Of a stretch of 64,000 bases of DNA, positions 16,866-27,478 are shown piece by piece. Position numbers and translations under genes: made by a program. Within the stretch, counting starts at the first letter, position 1; each line of letters begins with the position of its first letter. The stretch comes from UBA8231 sp036011085. GTDB taxonomy: Bacteria; Latescibacterota; UBA2968; UBA8231. The stretch spans positions 1 through 64,000 of the forward strand of contig DASCMS010000147.1 of NCBI GenBank assembly GCA_036011085.1, read 5' to 3'. The notes below the pieces were generated by a model. The model was not told where the DNA came from, searched no databases, and saw only the letters and a list, made by a program, of their open reading frames with translations.

Positions 16866-19800
16866 CTCGCCGGCGACGGCGCCGCGTGGCTGCGTCAGCA
16901 TGTACAGCGCACCGCGCCGGGAACTGTGGAAGCGGAGCTGACCTGTCGCGTCGACTGGGAGACACGACGAGGACACAATGTCTTCGGCTTTCTCCCCGCC
17001 CCCGATCCCGACACGACGCTGGGAACGATCGCCGTCCAGGCGTACTACGACGCCATCAGTGCCGTGCCCGATCTGGCTCCGGGCGCCGAGAACGCGGTGA
17101 ACGCCGCTGTCCTGCTCGCCCTGGCTGAAGAGCTGGCGCGAAATCGACCGCAGCACCCGGTGTTGTTCATCGCCCTCGCCGGACACTTTCAGGCGCTGCA
17201 GGGAGCGCGGGTGTTCGCCGATCTGTGGCGCCATCGGGATGGCGAGCAGCTCAACGCCAGGATCACCGAGCTCGAGACCGCGCAGGGACGCATGGCTCCC
17301 AGTTATCGCGACTTGCGGCAGCAGATGGAGTCACTGGCGGCGGTTTCTGCTGCTCCCCTCGCAGAGGCCCTGGCCGACATCACACGTCTCGAGGCCGGGA
17401 TCTCTTCGGGGGCCAGTCAGATGCCGGCTCTTTCGCGGATCCGCGACCGCCTCGAGGCCGTCGCCTCGGGTCCGACCCGTGACATGGCCGGCGAGCTGCT
17501 GTCTCTGCTCGATGTTGTGGAGGCCCGGGAGGTGCGCGCCAACAAGGCCCGGATCGAGGTCCGTAGATTGCGCTCTCACCGGCAGACCCTCGAGGCCCTC
17601 GGCGTGGATCTGCTCCCCCGGGTGGCGTTCTTCTACGGCCTGGACCTGTCCAGTCACTCCTCGTCCCTCGGGTTCTTCTTCAAGGGTTTCTTCGTCGACC
17701 AGTTCGAGCGCAACTACGAGACCACTCTGCGGCAGGCCACATCGCCCCTCGCCTATCGCGCCGCCGACCTCGCCCGGCACGTTCTTGCCGATGCGGCCCT
17801 CGACGGGTCAGGCGTGGAATTCGTCGACGGCGTCAATCTCACCGGTGGCGTCACGTGGCACAGCCACCTGCCCCTGCCCATCGGCCTGGACATGGAGATG
17901 CCACTGCTGGCCGGTCTGCCGGGCGCTGCCTTCGTCTCCACCGGCGATCCGCGCATCTGGGTGGACACGCCCGTGGATCGGGTCAGCCGCATGGACAGCA
18001 GTCGCCTGGCGCTGCAGACGCAGGTCCTCATGCCGCTGCTGCGGCAACTCCTCAGCGATCCCGAGACATCACAGATCTATCGCGATATCGGCCGTGACGC
18101 CCTGTTGCCTACGGAACGGTTTCGTCGGATCCATGGCCGCACGGTGGCCTATGATCCGGCGAAGTCTCTCGGCGCCGCCGATCAGCCGGTACCGGCAGCG
18201 CTGCTGACGGTGCAGCACAACCCGGGCTACTTCACACGCAATCGGGTGTACAAGACCTATGGCGGCGTACGCAGCCTGGCCATGACGGTGGCCGACAGCG
18301 GCGGCTTCTTCGAGTTCATCGGCCTGCCTGACACACGGGCGAAGTACTGGAACCGCAAGCAACACACACTCGAGGCGTACCGCCTCGACACGGGCACCGG
18401 ACGGATCACTCACGCTCCGGATCGGGGCGTCTTCGGCGAGGGCGCTTTTACCGTGAGCAAGCTGGTCTTCAAGCGCGCCAGCGAGGAAGTCACGCCAGTG
18501 CTCTTCGCCTGCGACCCGGTCACCATCGTCGACATGACCGACCAGCGCACGTGGGAGACCTTCGACAATCTCGAGCTCTACGACGCCAGATCCGGGAGTA
18601 CGCCCCTCTCCTGGGGCTACAAGGCGGTGGGCCGGATCACGGGTCAGACCTTCACCGAGCCAGCAGCGACGCTGTTCGTACCACCGGGGATGCGCTTCAA
18701 GGCGCGTTTCGGCAAGGGCACCGTGGACGCTGTGGCCGGTTCCATGCTCCCCCTGCTCAACGTGCATGAGAACGGCCTTCCGCTGGACGGGACCAGCTAT
18801 CTGCCCCCGCCCGATGGCATCCTGACGAATACGCCCCTGCGTATGGCCGAGGATCTGTGGCGCCTCAACGACATCCGGCTGGGGTCGCTGCGCCGGCACG
18901 GTATACGCAACGCCCATCTGGAAGGGTTGCACGCCGGCGCCGGCGTCAGGCTGACGGGGGCGCAACGGGCCATGGAGAAGCGGCACTACGAGGAAGCTCT
19001 GCGCCTTGCCCGCGCCTCCTGGAGTCTGGAGGCCAAGGCCTACCTCGAGGTACGGGGCACCACGGTCGACGTCCTCGTGGGTGTCATCTTCTACCTGTTC
19101 CTGCTGGTCCCCTTCGCCTACTTCGGCGAACGGCTGCTCTTCGGCTGTGTCGGTGTGAACCGGCAGATCGCGGGGTTCGCCGGGATCTTCTTCACCGCCT
19201 TCCTCATCCTGAGTCTCGTCCACCCGGCCTTCGCCATCACCAACTCGGCGCCCGTCATCCTGCTGTCCTTCGTCACCATGACCCTGGCGGTGATGGTCAT
19301 CGCCATGATCCGCTCCCGATTCCAGCGCGAGATCTTCAGTCTGCAGCAGCGGCCGGGCTCAGGCACCGGCGCGGATCTGAGCCGACTGTCGGCCGCCATG
19401 ACTGCCTTCGCTCTGGGCGTCGACAACATGCGTCGCCGCCAGCTGCGTACCGTCCTGACCATCTCTACTCTTGTCCTGCTGATGTTCAGCGTGCTCTCCT
19501 TCTCGTCCATCGAATCGCGACTCGACTACCACCGCCGACCGATCTCAGAGGGTGAACCGCCCCCGTATCCGGGCGCCCTCGTGCGCAACCCGAACTGGGG
19601 CACCATGGCACTCAGTGCCCACGCCAACCTGACGAACGCCTTCCCGCCCGGCGAAGATCACATCGTCGCCGCGCGCAGCTGGATCGTCTCGGAACGGGCC
19701 AATATCACCACCGGAGTACGACTGCAGAATCCCGTGCACGACACCGAGTTCCGCCTCACCGGGCTGGTGGGCATGACCCCCGAGGAGAGTGCCGTCACTC

Positions 19801-21137
19801 GCCCTCAGGAACGGCTGCTGCTCGGGCGCTGGCTGCGTCCTGGCGAGAAGCACGTCTGCGTCCTGCCGGAGAAGGTCTTCCTTGCCCTGAAGCTGCAGTG
19901 GGACCCGGAGCAGCCGCCGCAGGTGTACGTCTACGGCACGCTGCTCGATGTTGTCGGCGTGCTGGCCGATGAGGCCCTCATGGGTTGGCACGACCTCGAC
20001 GGTGAACCTGTGAGCCCGGTGGACTACAGCGTCGAAAACTGGCAACGGCACCTGGGCTCCAACCGGGACCAGGGCTCGCAGTTCTACCGCTACACTCACC
20101 TCGACGCGCGCAATGTGCTCTTCGCTCCCCACCGGCTGCTCCTCGACCACGGCGGCACCCTGCGGTCGATCGCCGTGATCCCCGGGTCACCCGAGGGAAC
20201 CGTCGCTTTCGAAAACGGCCTGATCCGGGAGATGGATCTGCCGGTGTTCGTTGCCAGCGATCGCGGCGTCACCTACGTGCGCAGTACCAGAGGCAGCGCT
20301 GCGGCCGGTTTCGCCGCCCTGTTGATTCCCATGTCCATCGCCGCCCTCATCGTGCTCAACACCATGATGGGGTCGGTCTACGAGCGCGAGTCGGAGATCT
20401 CCATCTACGGGGCCATGGGATTGGCCCCGGTGCACATCTCTTCGCTGTTCATGGCCGAGTCCTGCGTCTTTGCCACCCTGTCGGCGGTGACCGGGTACAT
20501 CCTCGGCCAGGTGGTCGCCAAGGTGATCACGATGCAGGGGCTGCTGTCAGGGCTGAACCTCAACTACTCTTCCACGGCCGCCGTGCTGTCTGCCCTGTTC
20601 ATCGTCGGTATCGTCCTGCTGTCGACTCTCTACCCCGCACGAAGAGCGGCTGCCCTGGCAGTGCCAGACGTCGACCGCATCTGGAAATTACCCGAGCCTG
20701 AAGGTGACCACCTCAACATCGACTTCCCTTTCACCATCGGGCCACGCGACGTGGTCGGCATCAACGGGTTCCTGCTGTACTTCCTGAAGGATCATTCGCG
20801 ACAGTCGGTGGGTGACTTCTACACGGCCGGCAACGCCCTCACCAGATGCGGATCTTCCCACGGTGCCGGCTTCCAGCTCAGCAGTGACCTGTGGATTGCG
20901 CCTTTCGATTTCGGCATCAGTCAGAGTCTGCGGATGCAGACCGTTCCCAGTGACGATCCGCGGGTCTATGAGACCCGGATGCAGCTGGTGCGCAACAGCG
21001 GCGACCGCGATGCCTGGATGAAGATGAACAACCGTTTTCTCAAGCACCTGCGGAAGCAGTTCCTGCTGTGGCGGCTGCTGGAGCCAGCGGATCGTGAGTA
21101 CTACAGGAGTGAAGCCGAAGCCGTGCTCGCCGCATGA
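16866..21137 (+). pseudogene. Main part of M28-like/FtsX fusion permease
   Basis: Joined to the part before the TAG, the gene has 1607 codons. An M28 peptidase-like segment follows (HNVFGFLPA, GAENAVNAAVLLALAEELAR, VLFIALAGHFQALQGAR). The usual zinc residues are missing: HYD is replaced by AYYD, GADDN by GAEN, and the catalytic Glu-Glu by GHF, so it is probably not a peptidase. A long periplasmic region is followed by helices starting near 19068 (VLVGVIFYLFLLVPFAYF), a second ectodomain, and three terminal FtsX-type helices with YERESEISIYGAMGL and YPARRAAAL. No ATPase gene is adjacent. The stop overlaps the OPT gene as ATGA. An internal GTG at 16926 is a weak possible restart. Confidence 0.75.
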
Positions 21138-23119
21138 GCGCCGTCAGGGACCAGGAGCTGGAGCAGTACCGGACGCTGGTGGATCCGCCGGACAGCTTCG
21201 CCGAGGGCTTCACGGTACGCACCGCCCTCGGAATCCTGTTCATCGCCGTCGTCATGATGCCCAGCTCCATCTACATGGGGCTCATCGCCGGACAGTCTCT
21301 GGGGGCGGCGGCGGAGTGGGTCACCATCATCCTCTTCGCCGAGCTGGCGCGACGCTCCTTCAAGCCCCTGTCCAAGCAGGAGCTCTACATCCTCTACTAC
21401 GTGGGCGGGTCGCTGGTGGCCATGGTCGGTGGTGGCGCCCTGGCGGGGGGGCCCTTTGCCAACCTGATCTGGGATCAGTATCTCGTGCAGTCGCCGGCGG
21501 CACAGAGCCTGGGTATCGCCGACCAGATCCCCCGCTGGGTGGTGCCCGCCGCCGATTCGGACGCCCTGCGGGACCGCACCTTCTGGCACGCCGACTGGAA
21601 GATGGCCATCACCCTGTTGATCGTCGGCGGCGTGCTGTCGCGCGTCTCGTGGATCACCATGGGCTACGGCCTGTTCCGCCTGACCAGCGACGTGGAGCGG
21701 CTGCCCTTCCCCATGGCTCCCATCGCCGCCGAGGGCGCCACGGCACTGTCCGAGAGCGGTACCGACACCTGGCGCTGGCGCATCTTCAGTATCGGTGCCA
21801 TGATCGGCCTCACCTTCGGCGCCATCTACGTCTTCCTCCCGGCTTTCACCAACGCCATCTTCGGCAAGGCCGTACACATCATCCCCATCCCGTGGATCGA
21901 CCTGACGAAGAACACCGAGGCGTTTCTGCCGGCGGCACCCACCGGCATCTCGACGAATCTGGGCCTCGTCATCGTCGGTATGGTGCTGCCTTTCTCGGTT
22001 GTGGTCGGACGGTTTGCCGCCGCCATGGTCTATGTCTTCGTCAATCCCGTCCTCTACCACTACGAGATTCTGATCTCGTGGCGTCAGGGCATGGACACGA
22101 TCACCACCGAGTTCTCCAACAGCATCGACTTCTGGCTCAGCTTCACCATCGGTACCGCCTTCGCCATCGCCCTGGCAGGCGTTTACAGCGTGATCAGAGC
22201 CGTGCAGGGATATCGTGCGAGGAAGTCAGAACAGAACGCATCCGAGACGGAGGGGGCTGTGGCCAACCGGGGCGACTTCTCCGTGACCCTTGCCATGAGC
22301 CTCTTCATACTCTGTACACTGGGGTACGTCGGGCTCTGCACCTGGCTGGTCGGCAGCGACTGGCACCTGGTGCTGTTCTACTTCTTCTTCGGTTTCGTCT
22401 TCACGCCGGTCATCTCCTACATCAACGCCCGCCTCATCGGCATGGCCGGACAGCACGTGGGCTTTCCCATGGTCCGTGAGGCCACCTTCATCCTCTCCGG
22501 CTACCAGGGCACCGCCATCTGGTTCGCGCCGTTTCCCATTCGCGACTACGGCGGCACGGCGCAACAGTTCCGCGAGGTGGAGCTCACCGGTACGCGGCTG
22601 ACGAGCCTGATCAAGGCGGAGATCTTCATGTTCCCCGTCGTCATGGTCGCCAGCTTCCTGTTCTGGTCCTACATCTGGGGCTCCGGCGACCCCATCCCCT
22701 CCGACGCCTACCCCTACGCACAGAAGATGTGGCACCGTCGGGCCCTGTACCAGTCGTTGTGGATTTCGTCGACCGTAACGGGGCAGAGCCCGTTGTTTCA
22801 AGCCATCGACCTGAACGTGATCCTTGGGGGGCTCGGCTTCGGTCTGGGCTCCTTCGCCGTGCTGTCCCTGTTCAAGCTGCCCACCATGCTGCTCTACGGT
22901 TTCATCAGCGGTCTCGGCGATTTGCCCCACGCCCTGATCCCGGAGATGATCGGCGCCCTGATCGGCCGCTACTACTTCGAGAGGCGTTTCGGCTGGCGCG
23001 ACTGGCGCCGGCGCACTCCCGTGCTGGCCGCCGGGTTCGCCTGCGGCATGGGTCTGATCGGCATGACGGGGGTCGCCATCGCCCTGTTGCGCTCGACGGT
23101 GGCGACGACGCCCTGGTAG
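21134..23119 (+). CDS. OPT family oligopeptide-type transporter
   Basis: 661 residues with about 14-16 hydrophobic helices. OPT-like segments are visible: the early helix MMPSSIYMGLIAGQSLGAAAEWV, SDVERLPFPMAPIAAEG at residues 185-201, FFGFVFTPVISYINARLIGMAG and a helix pair near the C-terminus. OPT members use proton gradients to import peptides or metal chelates; no substrate can be assigned. The ATG overlaps the M28/FtsX stop by 4 bp, so the two are co-translated, implying one system. Its length and the position of the ERLPFP motif almost equal those of the DUF6785 protein on the opposite side of the cluster. Confidence 0.85.
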   Translation: MSAVRDQELEQYRTLVDPPDSFAEGFTVRTALGILFIAVVMMPSSIYMGLIAGQSLGAAAEWVTIILFAELARRSFKPLSKQELYILYYVGGSLVAMVGGGALAGGPFANLIWDQYLVQSPAAQSLGIADQIPRWVVPAADSDALRDRTFWHADWKMAITLLIVGGVLSRVSWITMGYGLFRLTSDVERLPFPMAPIAAEGATALSESGTDTWRWRIFSIGAMIGLTFGAIYVFLPAFTNAIFGKAVHIIPIPWIDLTKNTEAFLPAAPTGISTNLGLVIVGMVLPFSVVVGRFAAAMVYVFVNPVLYHYEILISWRQGMDTITTEFSNSIDFWLSFTIGTAFAIALAGVYSVIRAVQGYRARKSEQNASETEGAVANRGDFSVTLAMSLFILCTLGYVGLCTWLVGSDWHLVLFYFFFGFVFTPVISYINARLIGMAGQHVGFPMVREATFILSGYQGTAIWFAPFPIRDYGGTAQQFREVELTGTRLTSLIKAEIFMFPVVMVASFLFWSYIWGSGDPIPSDAYPYAQKMWHRRALYQSLWISSTVTGQSPLFQAIDLNVILGGLGFGLGSFAVLSLFKLPTMLLYGFISGLGDLPHALIPEMIGALIGRYYFERRFGWRDWRRRTPVLAAGFACGMGLIGMTGVAIALLRSTVATTPW

Positions 23120-23147
23120 ACAGAGCCACGCGTGTGTGGTGCGGCTG

Positions 23148-24194
23148 TTAGGGGAGGTGTTCGTAGGCGCGAAAGACGATGTCGAGGTCACGCCGCGCCC
23201 GGGCGAGATTCGAGTACGGCGTACGGCCCTTCCCGATACACGCGAGAAATTCGTCCGTCATCGCCTCGTACCCCATCAGGTCGCCGAAGCCGGGGAAGCT
23301 CAGCCCCTTCCTGCCGGGCCCACGAATATCGACGTAGATGCCGTTGCTCTCGAACAGGATCCGTCCCGCTTCGCCTTCGATTCGGGAGTGCTGAAAGGTG
23401 CCTTTCGTCATCGACGGCACATCCCAGGCATAATGCAGATTCACCTCGAGGCCGCCCTCGTACGCGAGTGTGAGCCGGGACTGCCGCTCTGCCGGCCCTC
23501 CCGGCGACGCTGTGGGAAACTCGGCAGACACGGAGGTTGGCACCCGAATCGGCGGCGGCAGCGTTCTGGGTTCCTCTCCCGAATCCGCCAGGGCAGCTGC
23601 CACGGCCGGATCCACCCGCGCCAGTGACGTATCGGCCAGATCCGCCGCCAGTGCCACGAAGTGAATCCCGCCCTCCAGCAGCGCCCCGCAGGCTGCCTTC
23701 CAGTTCACCGCCTGCTGCTGCGTCAGCTTCTTCACCTGCATCGACTGCACCGGGCCGATGCCATCCCACAGGATGGTCTCCCGCATCAGCGCCAGTGACG
23801 GCTTGTAGTAGTAGTTCTCCGCCACCAACACGAAGGCCCCCCGGGGTGCGGCAGCCGCCGCCGCTTCGATCCGGGTCAGCTCATCGGGTGAAACACAGAG
23901 AGGCTTCTCCACCATCACCGGCTTGCCGGCGGCCAGCGCTGTCAGCACTTGCTCCGTGTGCTGCTCGGGCGGCGTGGCGATGACGATCGCATCACATCCA
24001 GCCACGAGGGCCTCGAACTCCCCGCTCACCTTGCCGTGGAAGCGGTTGCCGAAGTCCTCCGCCTTTTCCCGGGTCCGGTTGTGGAACACCAGGTCTGTGC
24101 CTCTCTTGGCGAGATGGCCGGCGTGCAGCCTGCCGATGGTGCCGCAGCCCGTCAGTCCGATCCGGGGCGTTTTCTGACTCTCACGCATCCGCAT
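23148..24194 (-). CDS. Gfo/Idh/MocA family NAD(P)-dependent oxidoreductase
   Basis: 348 residues with an N-terminal Rossmann fold (GLTGCGTIGRLHAGHL), the IATPPEQHTE segment and the family EKP motif in VMVEKPLCVS; the C-terminal half is the beta-sheet substrate domain. Such enzymes oxidise or reduce hydroxyls of sugars and polyols. ATG 24194 overlaps the GMC gene end by 14 bp; ATG 24188 is an alternative start. It is the last gene of the operon with the GMC oxidoreductase and the duplicated membrane protein. Confidence 0.9.
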   Translation of the reverse strand: MRMRESQKTPRIGLTGCGTIGRLHAGHLAKRGTDLVFHNRTREKAEDFGNRFHGKVSGEFEALVAGCDAIVIATPPEQHTEQVLTALAAGKPVMVEKPLCVSPDELTRIEAAAAAAPRGAFVLVAENYYYKPSLALMRETILWDGIGPVQSMQVKKLTQQQAVNWKAACGALLEGGIHFVALAADLADTSLARVDPAVAAALADSGEEPRTLPPPIRVPTSVSAEFPTASPGGPAERQSRLTLAYEGGLEVNLHYAWDVPSMTKGTFQHSRIEGEAGRILFESNGIYVDIRGPGRKGLSFPGFGDLMGYEAMTDEFLACIGKGRTPYSNLARARRDLDIVFRAYEHLP

Positions 24195-25674
24195 CGATGA
24201 TCGCCGGCGCCACGCGCAGGGCGTTGGCGGCGATCGTCAGGCTGGGGTTTACACCGCTGCTCGTCGGGAAGGCGGAACCGTCGGTGACCCACAGGTTGTC
24301 CACGCCCCAGACCCGGCCCTGCGGGTCGAGGGCTCCCTCCTCCGGCGTGGCCGCCATGCCGACGGTGCCGACGCCGTGGGAGAAACTGTCGATCTCGTAG
24401 AGGCGTGTCCTCCACGCCCCGGCTGCTTTCAACACGCGTCGCGCGCGCATCACCAGGTAATCCCGTCGCTCGTAATCGGCCGCCGAATACTCGTGATCCA
24501 CCCTAGGTGTGGCCACACCGAAGCCGTCCGGCTCTCCGAGGGTCACCACATTCCCGACCCGCGGATCGTCCTCGGCGATACAGAGAAGATTCTGCATGAA
24601 GGCCGACAGCCAGCCGGCCACGCGGCGCAGCCCGGGCGGGGCGTGATGCTCGATCACCTGCCGTGCCGGTGTGTAGATGTCCTGGATCGTCCCCGTCGCC
24701 GTGCCCAGCCTGTCGCGCATGTCGTCGTAGAAGTCGGTCAAGCAGAGCTGCTTGTGGAACGTGTTCTCAGGATTCGTCTGCCTGCGGAAGACGCCGGTGA
24801 CCACCGCGTTGCAGTGCCGCATCAGTCGCCGGCCGATCCAGTAGCCTCCCGGCGACCTCCCGTCGAAACCGGAGCGCAGCAGCAGAGCTGGCGTCTGTAG
24901 AGCCCCGGCCGCCACGATGAACCTGGACGCAGCGACGGAACAGACCTCACCCGTCTCTGCATCGACATACTCCAGCTCACCCACGCGGTCTCCGTCGGTG
25001 AGCAGCCGTGAGGCGATCACGCCAGCACGGATCTCCAGTCCCTGATCCTGCGCCCGGTTCAGCACCATCGCCGTCAGGTCGTTCTTTGCCTCGATGCGGC
25101 AGGGGTATCCATCACAGGTGTTGCACAGGACGCAGAGAGGCCGGGACTCGTCGCCGAAGTTCAGCGCCATGGGCAGGGCGAAGGGACGGTATCCCAGCGA
25201 CCGGGCGGCATCGTGCAGTCGTCGCGCTGGCGCCGTGAAGTCGATGGACTGACGAGGATAGGGTGCCGAACGAGGCGGATCCTGCGGATCGGCGCCGGCC
25301 AGCCCGTACACGTCCAGCAGGTTTTCGGCCCGTGTGTAGTGCGGCTCGAGATCGTCGTAGTCAAACGGCCAGCGATCCAGGTCCGAGGGACGCATGCGCA
25401 GCGACGCGCCGCCGTAGAAAACAGAGCTGCCGCCCACGGTCTCGTGATGCCACATGTCGCTGTAGCTGCGGGCACCGTACTGGCGCACGTGGACGGGTGA
25501 AGGACTGCGGTAGCGGTCCCCCAGAAGAATCTGCCGCGGATCCCAGTCGCCGTCGTCGCGCGCCACGGGCTGACCCCGCTCCAGTAACAGAACGCGCAGC
25601 CCAGCCTCGGTCAGCGCCAGGGACGTGAAGGCGCCACCGAAACCCGAACCGACGATGACGGCATCATAGGGCAT
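24181..25674 (-). CDS. GMC family FAD-dependent oxidoreductase
   Basis: A 497-residue flavoenzyme oxidising an alcohol, sugar or sterol hydroxyl. The FAD motif IVGSGFGGAFTSLAL starts at about residue 7, followed by LLERG, SSVFYGGASLRM, and a C-terminal SFSHGVGTVGMA and VTDGSAFPTSSGVNPSLTI block with the catalytic His region. The arrangement (Cys-rich CVLCNTCDGYPC segment mid-protein) is closest to the cholesterol oxidase/gluconate dehydrogenase-like branch. No Tat signal is visible. ATG 25674 is chosen, since sequence before it in the open frame is antisense-like. It overlaps the upstream membrane gene by 11 bp. Confidence 0.88.
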   Translation of the reverse strand: MPYDAVIVGSGFGGAFTSLALTEAGLRVLLLERGQPVARDDGDWDPRQILLGDRYRSPSPVHVRQYGARSYSDMWHHETVGGSSVFYGGASLRMRPSDLDRWPFDYDDLEPHYTRAENLLDVYGLAGADPQDPPRSAPYPRQSIDFTAPARRLHDAARSLGYRPFALPMALNFGDESRPLCVLCNTCDGYPCRIEAKNDLTAMVLNRAQDQGLEIRAGVIASRLLTDGDRVGELEYVDAETGEVCSVAASRFIVAAGALQTPALLLRSGFDGRSPGGYWIGRRLMRHCNAVVTGVFRRQTNPENTFHKQLCLTDFYDDMRDRLGTATGTIQDIYTPARQVIEHHAPPGLRRVAGWLSAFMQNLLCIAEDDPRVGNVVTLGEPDGFGVATPRVDHEYSAADYERRDYLVMRARRVLKAAGAWRTRLYEIDSFSHGVGTVGMAATPEEGALDPQGRVWGVDNLWVTDGSAFPTSSGVNPSLTIAANALRVAPAIIDADA

Positions 25675-26476
25675 CGCGCCACACGACCAGCTCGTAGATG
25701 TAGATGCCCAGGAGACCGGCCATGATGGCGAGCGCCGCGTAGTGGTACTTCTCGCGGGTGTCCAGCTCGTGCTGATGGCGCTCGATATCAGGGCGGAATT
25801 TCCCAGACATGTTCCGCTGGATGTAGGTCTTGTAGTACTCGACAGCGAAACGTTCGAGACCGCCATTCATGTAGATCAGGAAGCCGACGGACACGGGCGA
25901 CTGGCTGTCATTGACGAAATAGAACAGGGGGCTGAGCACGGCGAGCACGACACCGGAGCGCTGGAACTTGAGGGGCTGGAAGCCCTCGAAGGGAGCGTCC
26001 TTGTAGGCACCGCCAAGAGACACCACGAGCCCCGTGCCATAGGCGGCGATGACGAACCACAGGAAGCGCTCCACCGTGACGTCGATCCAGACCACACCGA
26101 AGACAACGGCGACGATTGCCGTACCGACGGCATAGCGGGCGAAATCACTGGCCACGTGATGGCCAAAGAAAGTGATCCGCGAAGGCACGAAGTATTTCGC
26201 CTGATCTTCGGTACGGAAAAAGCCTTTGTAGATCTCGGCCAGAAACCGCTCCAGGCCCATGGTCAGGAAGAACAGCTGAAACAGGCCCAGGCCGACGATG
26301 CGGTCGTGGAATGCCGGCAACGTGTATAGCACGGCGAAGATGGCCACGTTGAAGTAGATGCTGCGGGGAAAGGTCCTGGCCTTGAAACCCTCGTAGGGCG
26401 AGTCCTTGAAGGCTCCCCAGAGAGAGGTGTACAGACCGGACACGGCGGCGATGACGGGTAGAATGGCGGTGGGCAT
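25664..26476 (-). CDS. Internally duplicated multi-pass membrane protein, unknown family
   Basis: 270 residues, about eight hydrophobic helices, no family recognised. The two halves are repeats offset by 132-135 residues: SLWGAFKDSPYEGF (18-31) matches SLGGAYKDAPFEGF (153-166), FPRS (36-39) matches FQRS (171-174), and GLERFLAEIYK (74-84) matches GLERFAVEYYK (206-216). The conserved charged motif KDxPxEGF next to helices suggests a paired polar site in or near the membrane. As first gene of the GMC-Gfo/Idh operon it could be the membrane or electron partner of the flavoenzyme, or an unrelated lipid or transport enzyme; this is inference. Confidence 0.8.
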   Translation of the reverse strand: MPTAILPVIAAVSGLYTSLWGAFKDSPYEGFKARTFPRSIYFNVAIFAVLYTLPAFHDRIVGLGLFQLFFLTMGLERFLAEIYKGFFRTEDQAKYFVPSRITFFGHHVASDFARYAVGTAIVAVVFGVVWIDVTVERFLWFVIAAYGTGLVVSLGGAYKDAPFEGFQPLKFQRSGVVLAVLSPLFYFVNDSQSPVSVGFLIYMNGGLERFAVEYYKTYIQRNMSGKFRPDIERHQHELDTREKYHYAALAIMAGLLGIYIYELVVWRDAL

Positions 26477-26614
26477 GGTGACGGAGGAAGATACCGGACC
26501 GATCCGGGAGACGCCAAGGGTGGCCCGAGCTTCCTTGCATGAGCGACGGGTGCTACCTTAGCAGCCCGTTGGTAGAATCGCTCTGCTTCCCATCCCGATT
26601 CCCGGAGTTGACCC

Positions 26615-27478
26615 ATGCGACTCGGTGTTGTGGGCATGACGCCCCCGGATTTCCGTGACATCGACGCCAGTCACCTGGCCGCCATCGCCGATCTGCAGCT
26701 CACCGGCGCCGCCAGCCATGCCTCCCTCGACGGACTCGGTGACGTCACATCGGCACAGCTGGCCAGCGTCCGCTCCGCCGTGGAAGCGGCGGGTATGGAG
26801 TTCGTGCAGTTTGGTCTGGGTTTCGGGCAATGCCTGTTCGACCCAGACTCTTCTGTCGTTCAGCCATTGATCGAGAGCATCGGTCACGGCATCGAAGTCG
26901 CCGCCGAACTGCAGGCCCACTACTGCCTCATCCGCACCGGCAGCCTCAACCCGAAGGGCTCCTACAGCGCCTCGCCCGAAAACCATCGACCCGAGTGTCG
27001 TGATCGTCTCGTAGAAACGCTGCGCGCCATCGCCGACAAGGCGGAGACAGCAGGTGTTACGATGGTCGTGGAGACCCACCTGCTGACGATCATGGATTCA
27101 CCTGAAGCCAACGCTTCAATTCTCGCCGACGTGGGTTCTGGCCACATGCGGATTGTGATGGACTGTTGCAACCATTTCCAGGCCGTGCATCAGGTCTACG
27201 ACTCGCGCCCGCGCCTCGACGACATCTTCCGGCTGATGGGACCCATCGCCGGCTGCGGCCACCTGAAAGACGCCGCTGTCCGCGACGGCTTCGTCAGCCA
27301 CATTGACGAGGAGGTCCCCGGTGAGGGCGATCTCGATCTCGGGTACCTGCTGCAACTGTGGCAGGCCATGTACGCCGACGGCTACATGCTGCTCGAGCAC
27401 CTGCCGAACGAGAAGTATCCTCTTGCCGCCAAGAACGCCCACCGTATCGCAGCCGAAGCCGGCGTGGAGATCCACTGA
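26615..27478 (+). CDS. Sugar phosphate isomerase/epimerase family (xylose isomerase-like TIM barrel)
   Basis: 287 residues with the AP-endonuclease-2/xylose-isomerase-like barrel. Metal-binding candidates are Glu in MVVETHLL, Asp-Cys-Cys-Asn-His in IVMDCCNHF, His in GHLKDA and Glu in MLLEHL at the C-terminal strand. The family isomerises or epimerises keto-sugars and related compounds. ATG 26615 has a GGAG site at 26604-26607. The stop overlaps the next start by one base (TGATG). Confidence 0.87.
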   Translation: MRLGVVGMTPPDFRDIDASHLAAIADLQLTGAASHASLDGLGDVTSAQLASVRSAVEAAGMEFVQFGLGFGQCLFDPDSSVVQPLIESIGHGIEVAAELQAHYCLIRTGSLNPKGSYSASPENHRPECRDRLVETLRAIADKAETAGVTMVVETHLLTIMDSPEANASILADVGSGHMRIVMDCCNHFQAVHQVYDSRPRLDDIFRLMGPIAGCGHLKDAAVRDGFVSHIDEEVPGEGDLDLGYLLQLWQAMYADGYMLLEHLPNEKYPLAAKNAHRIAAEAGVEIH

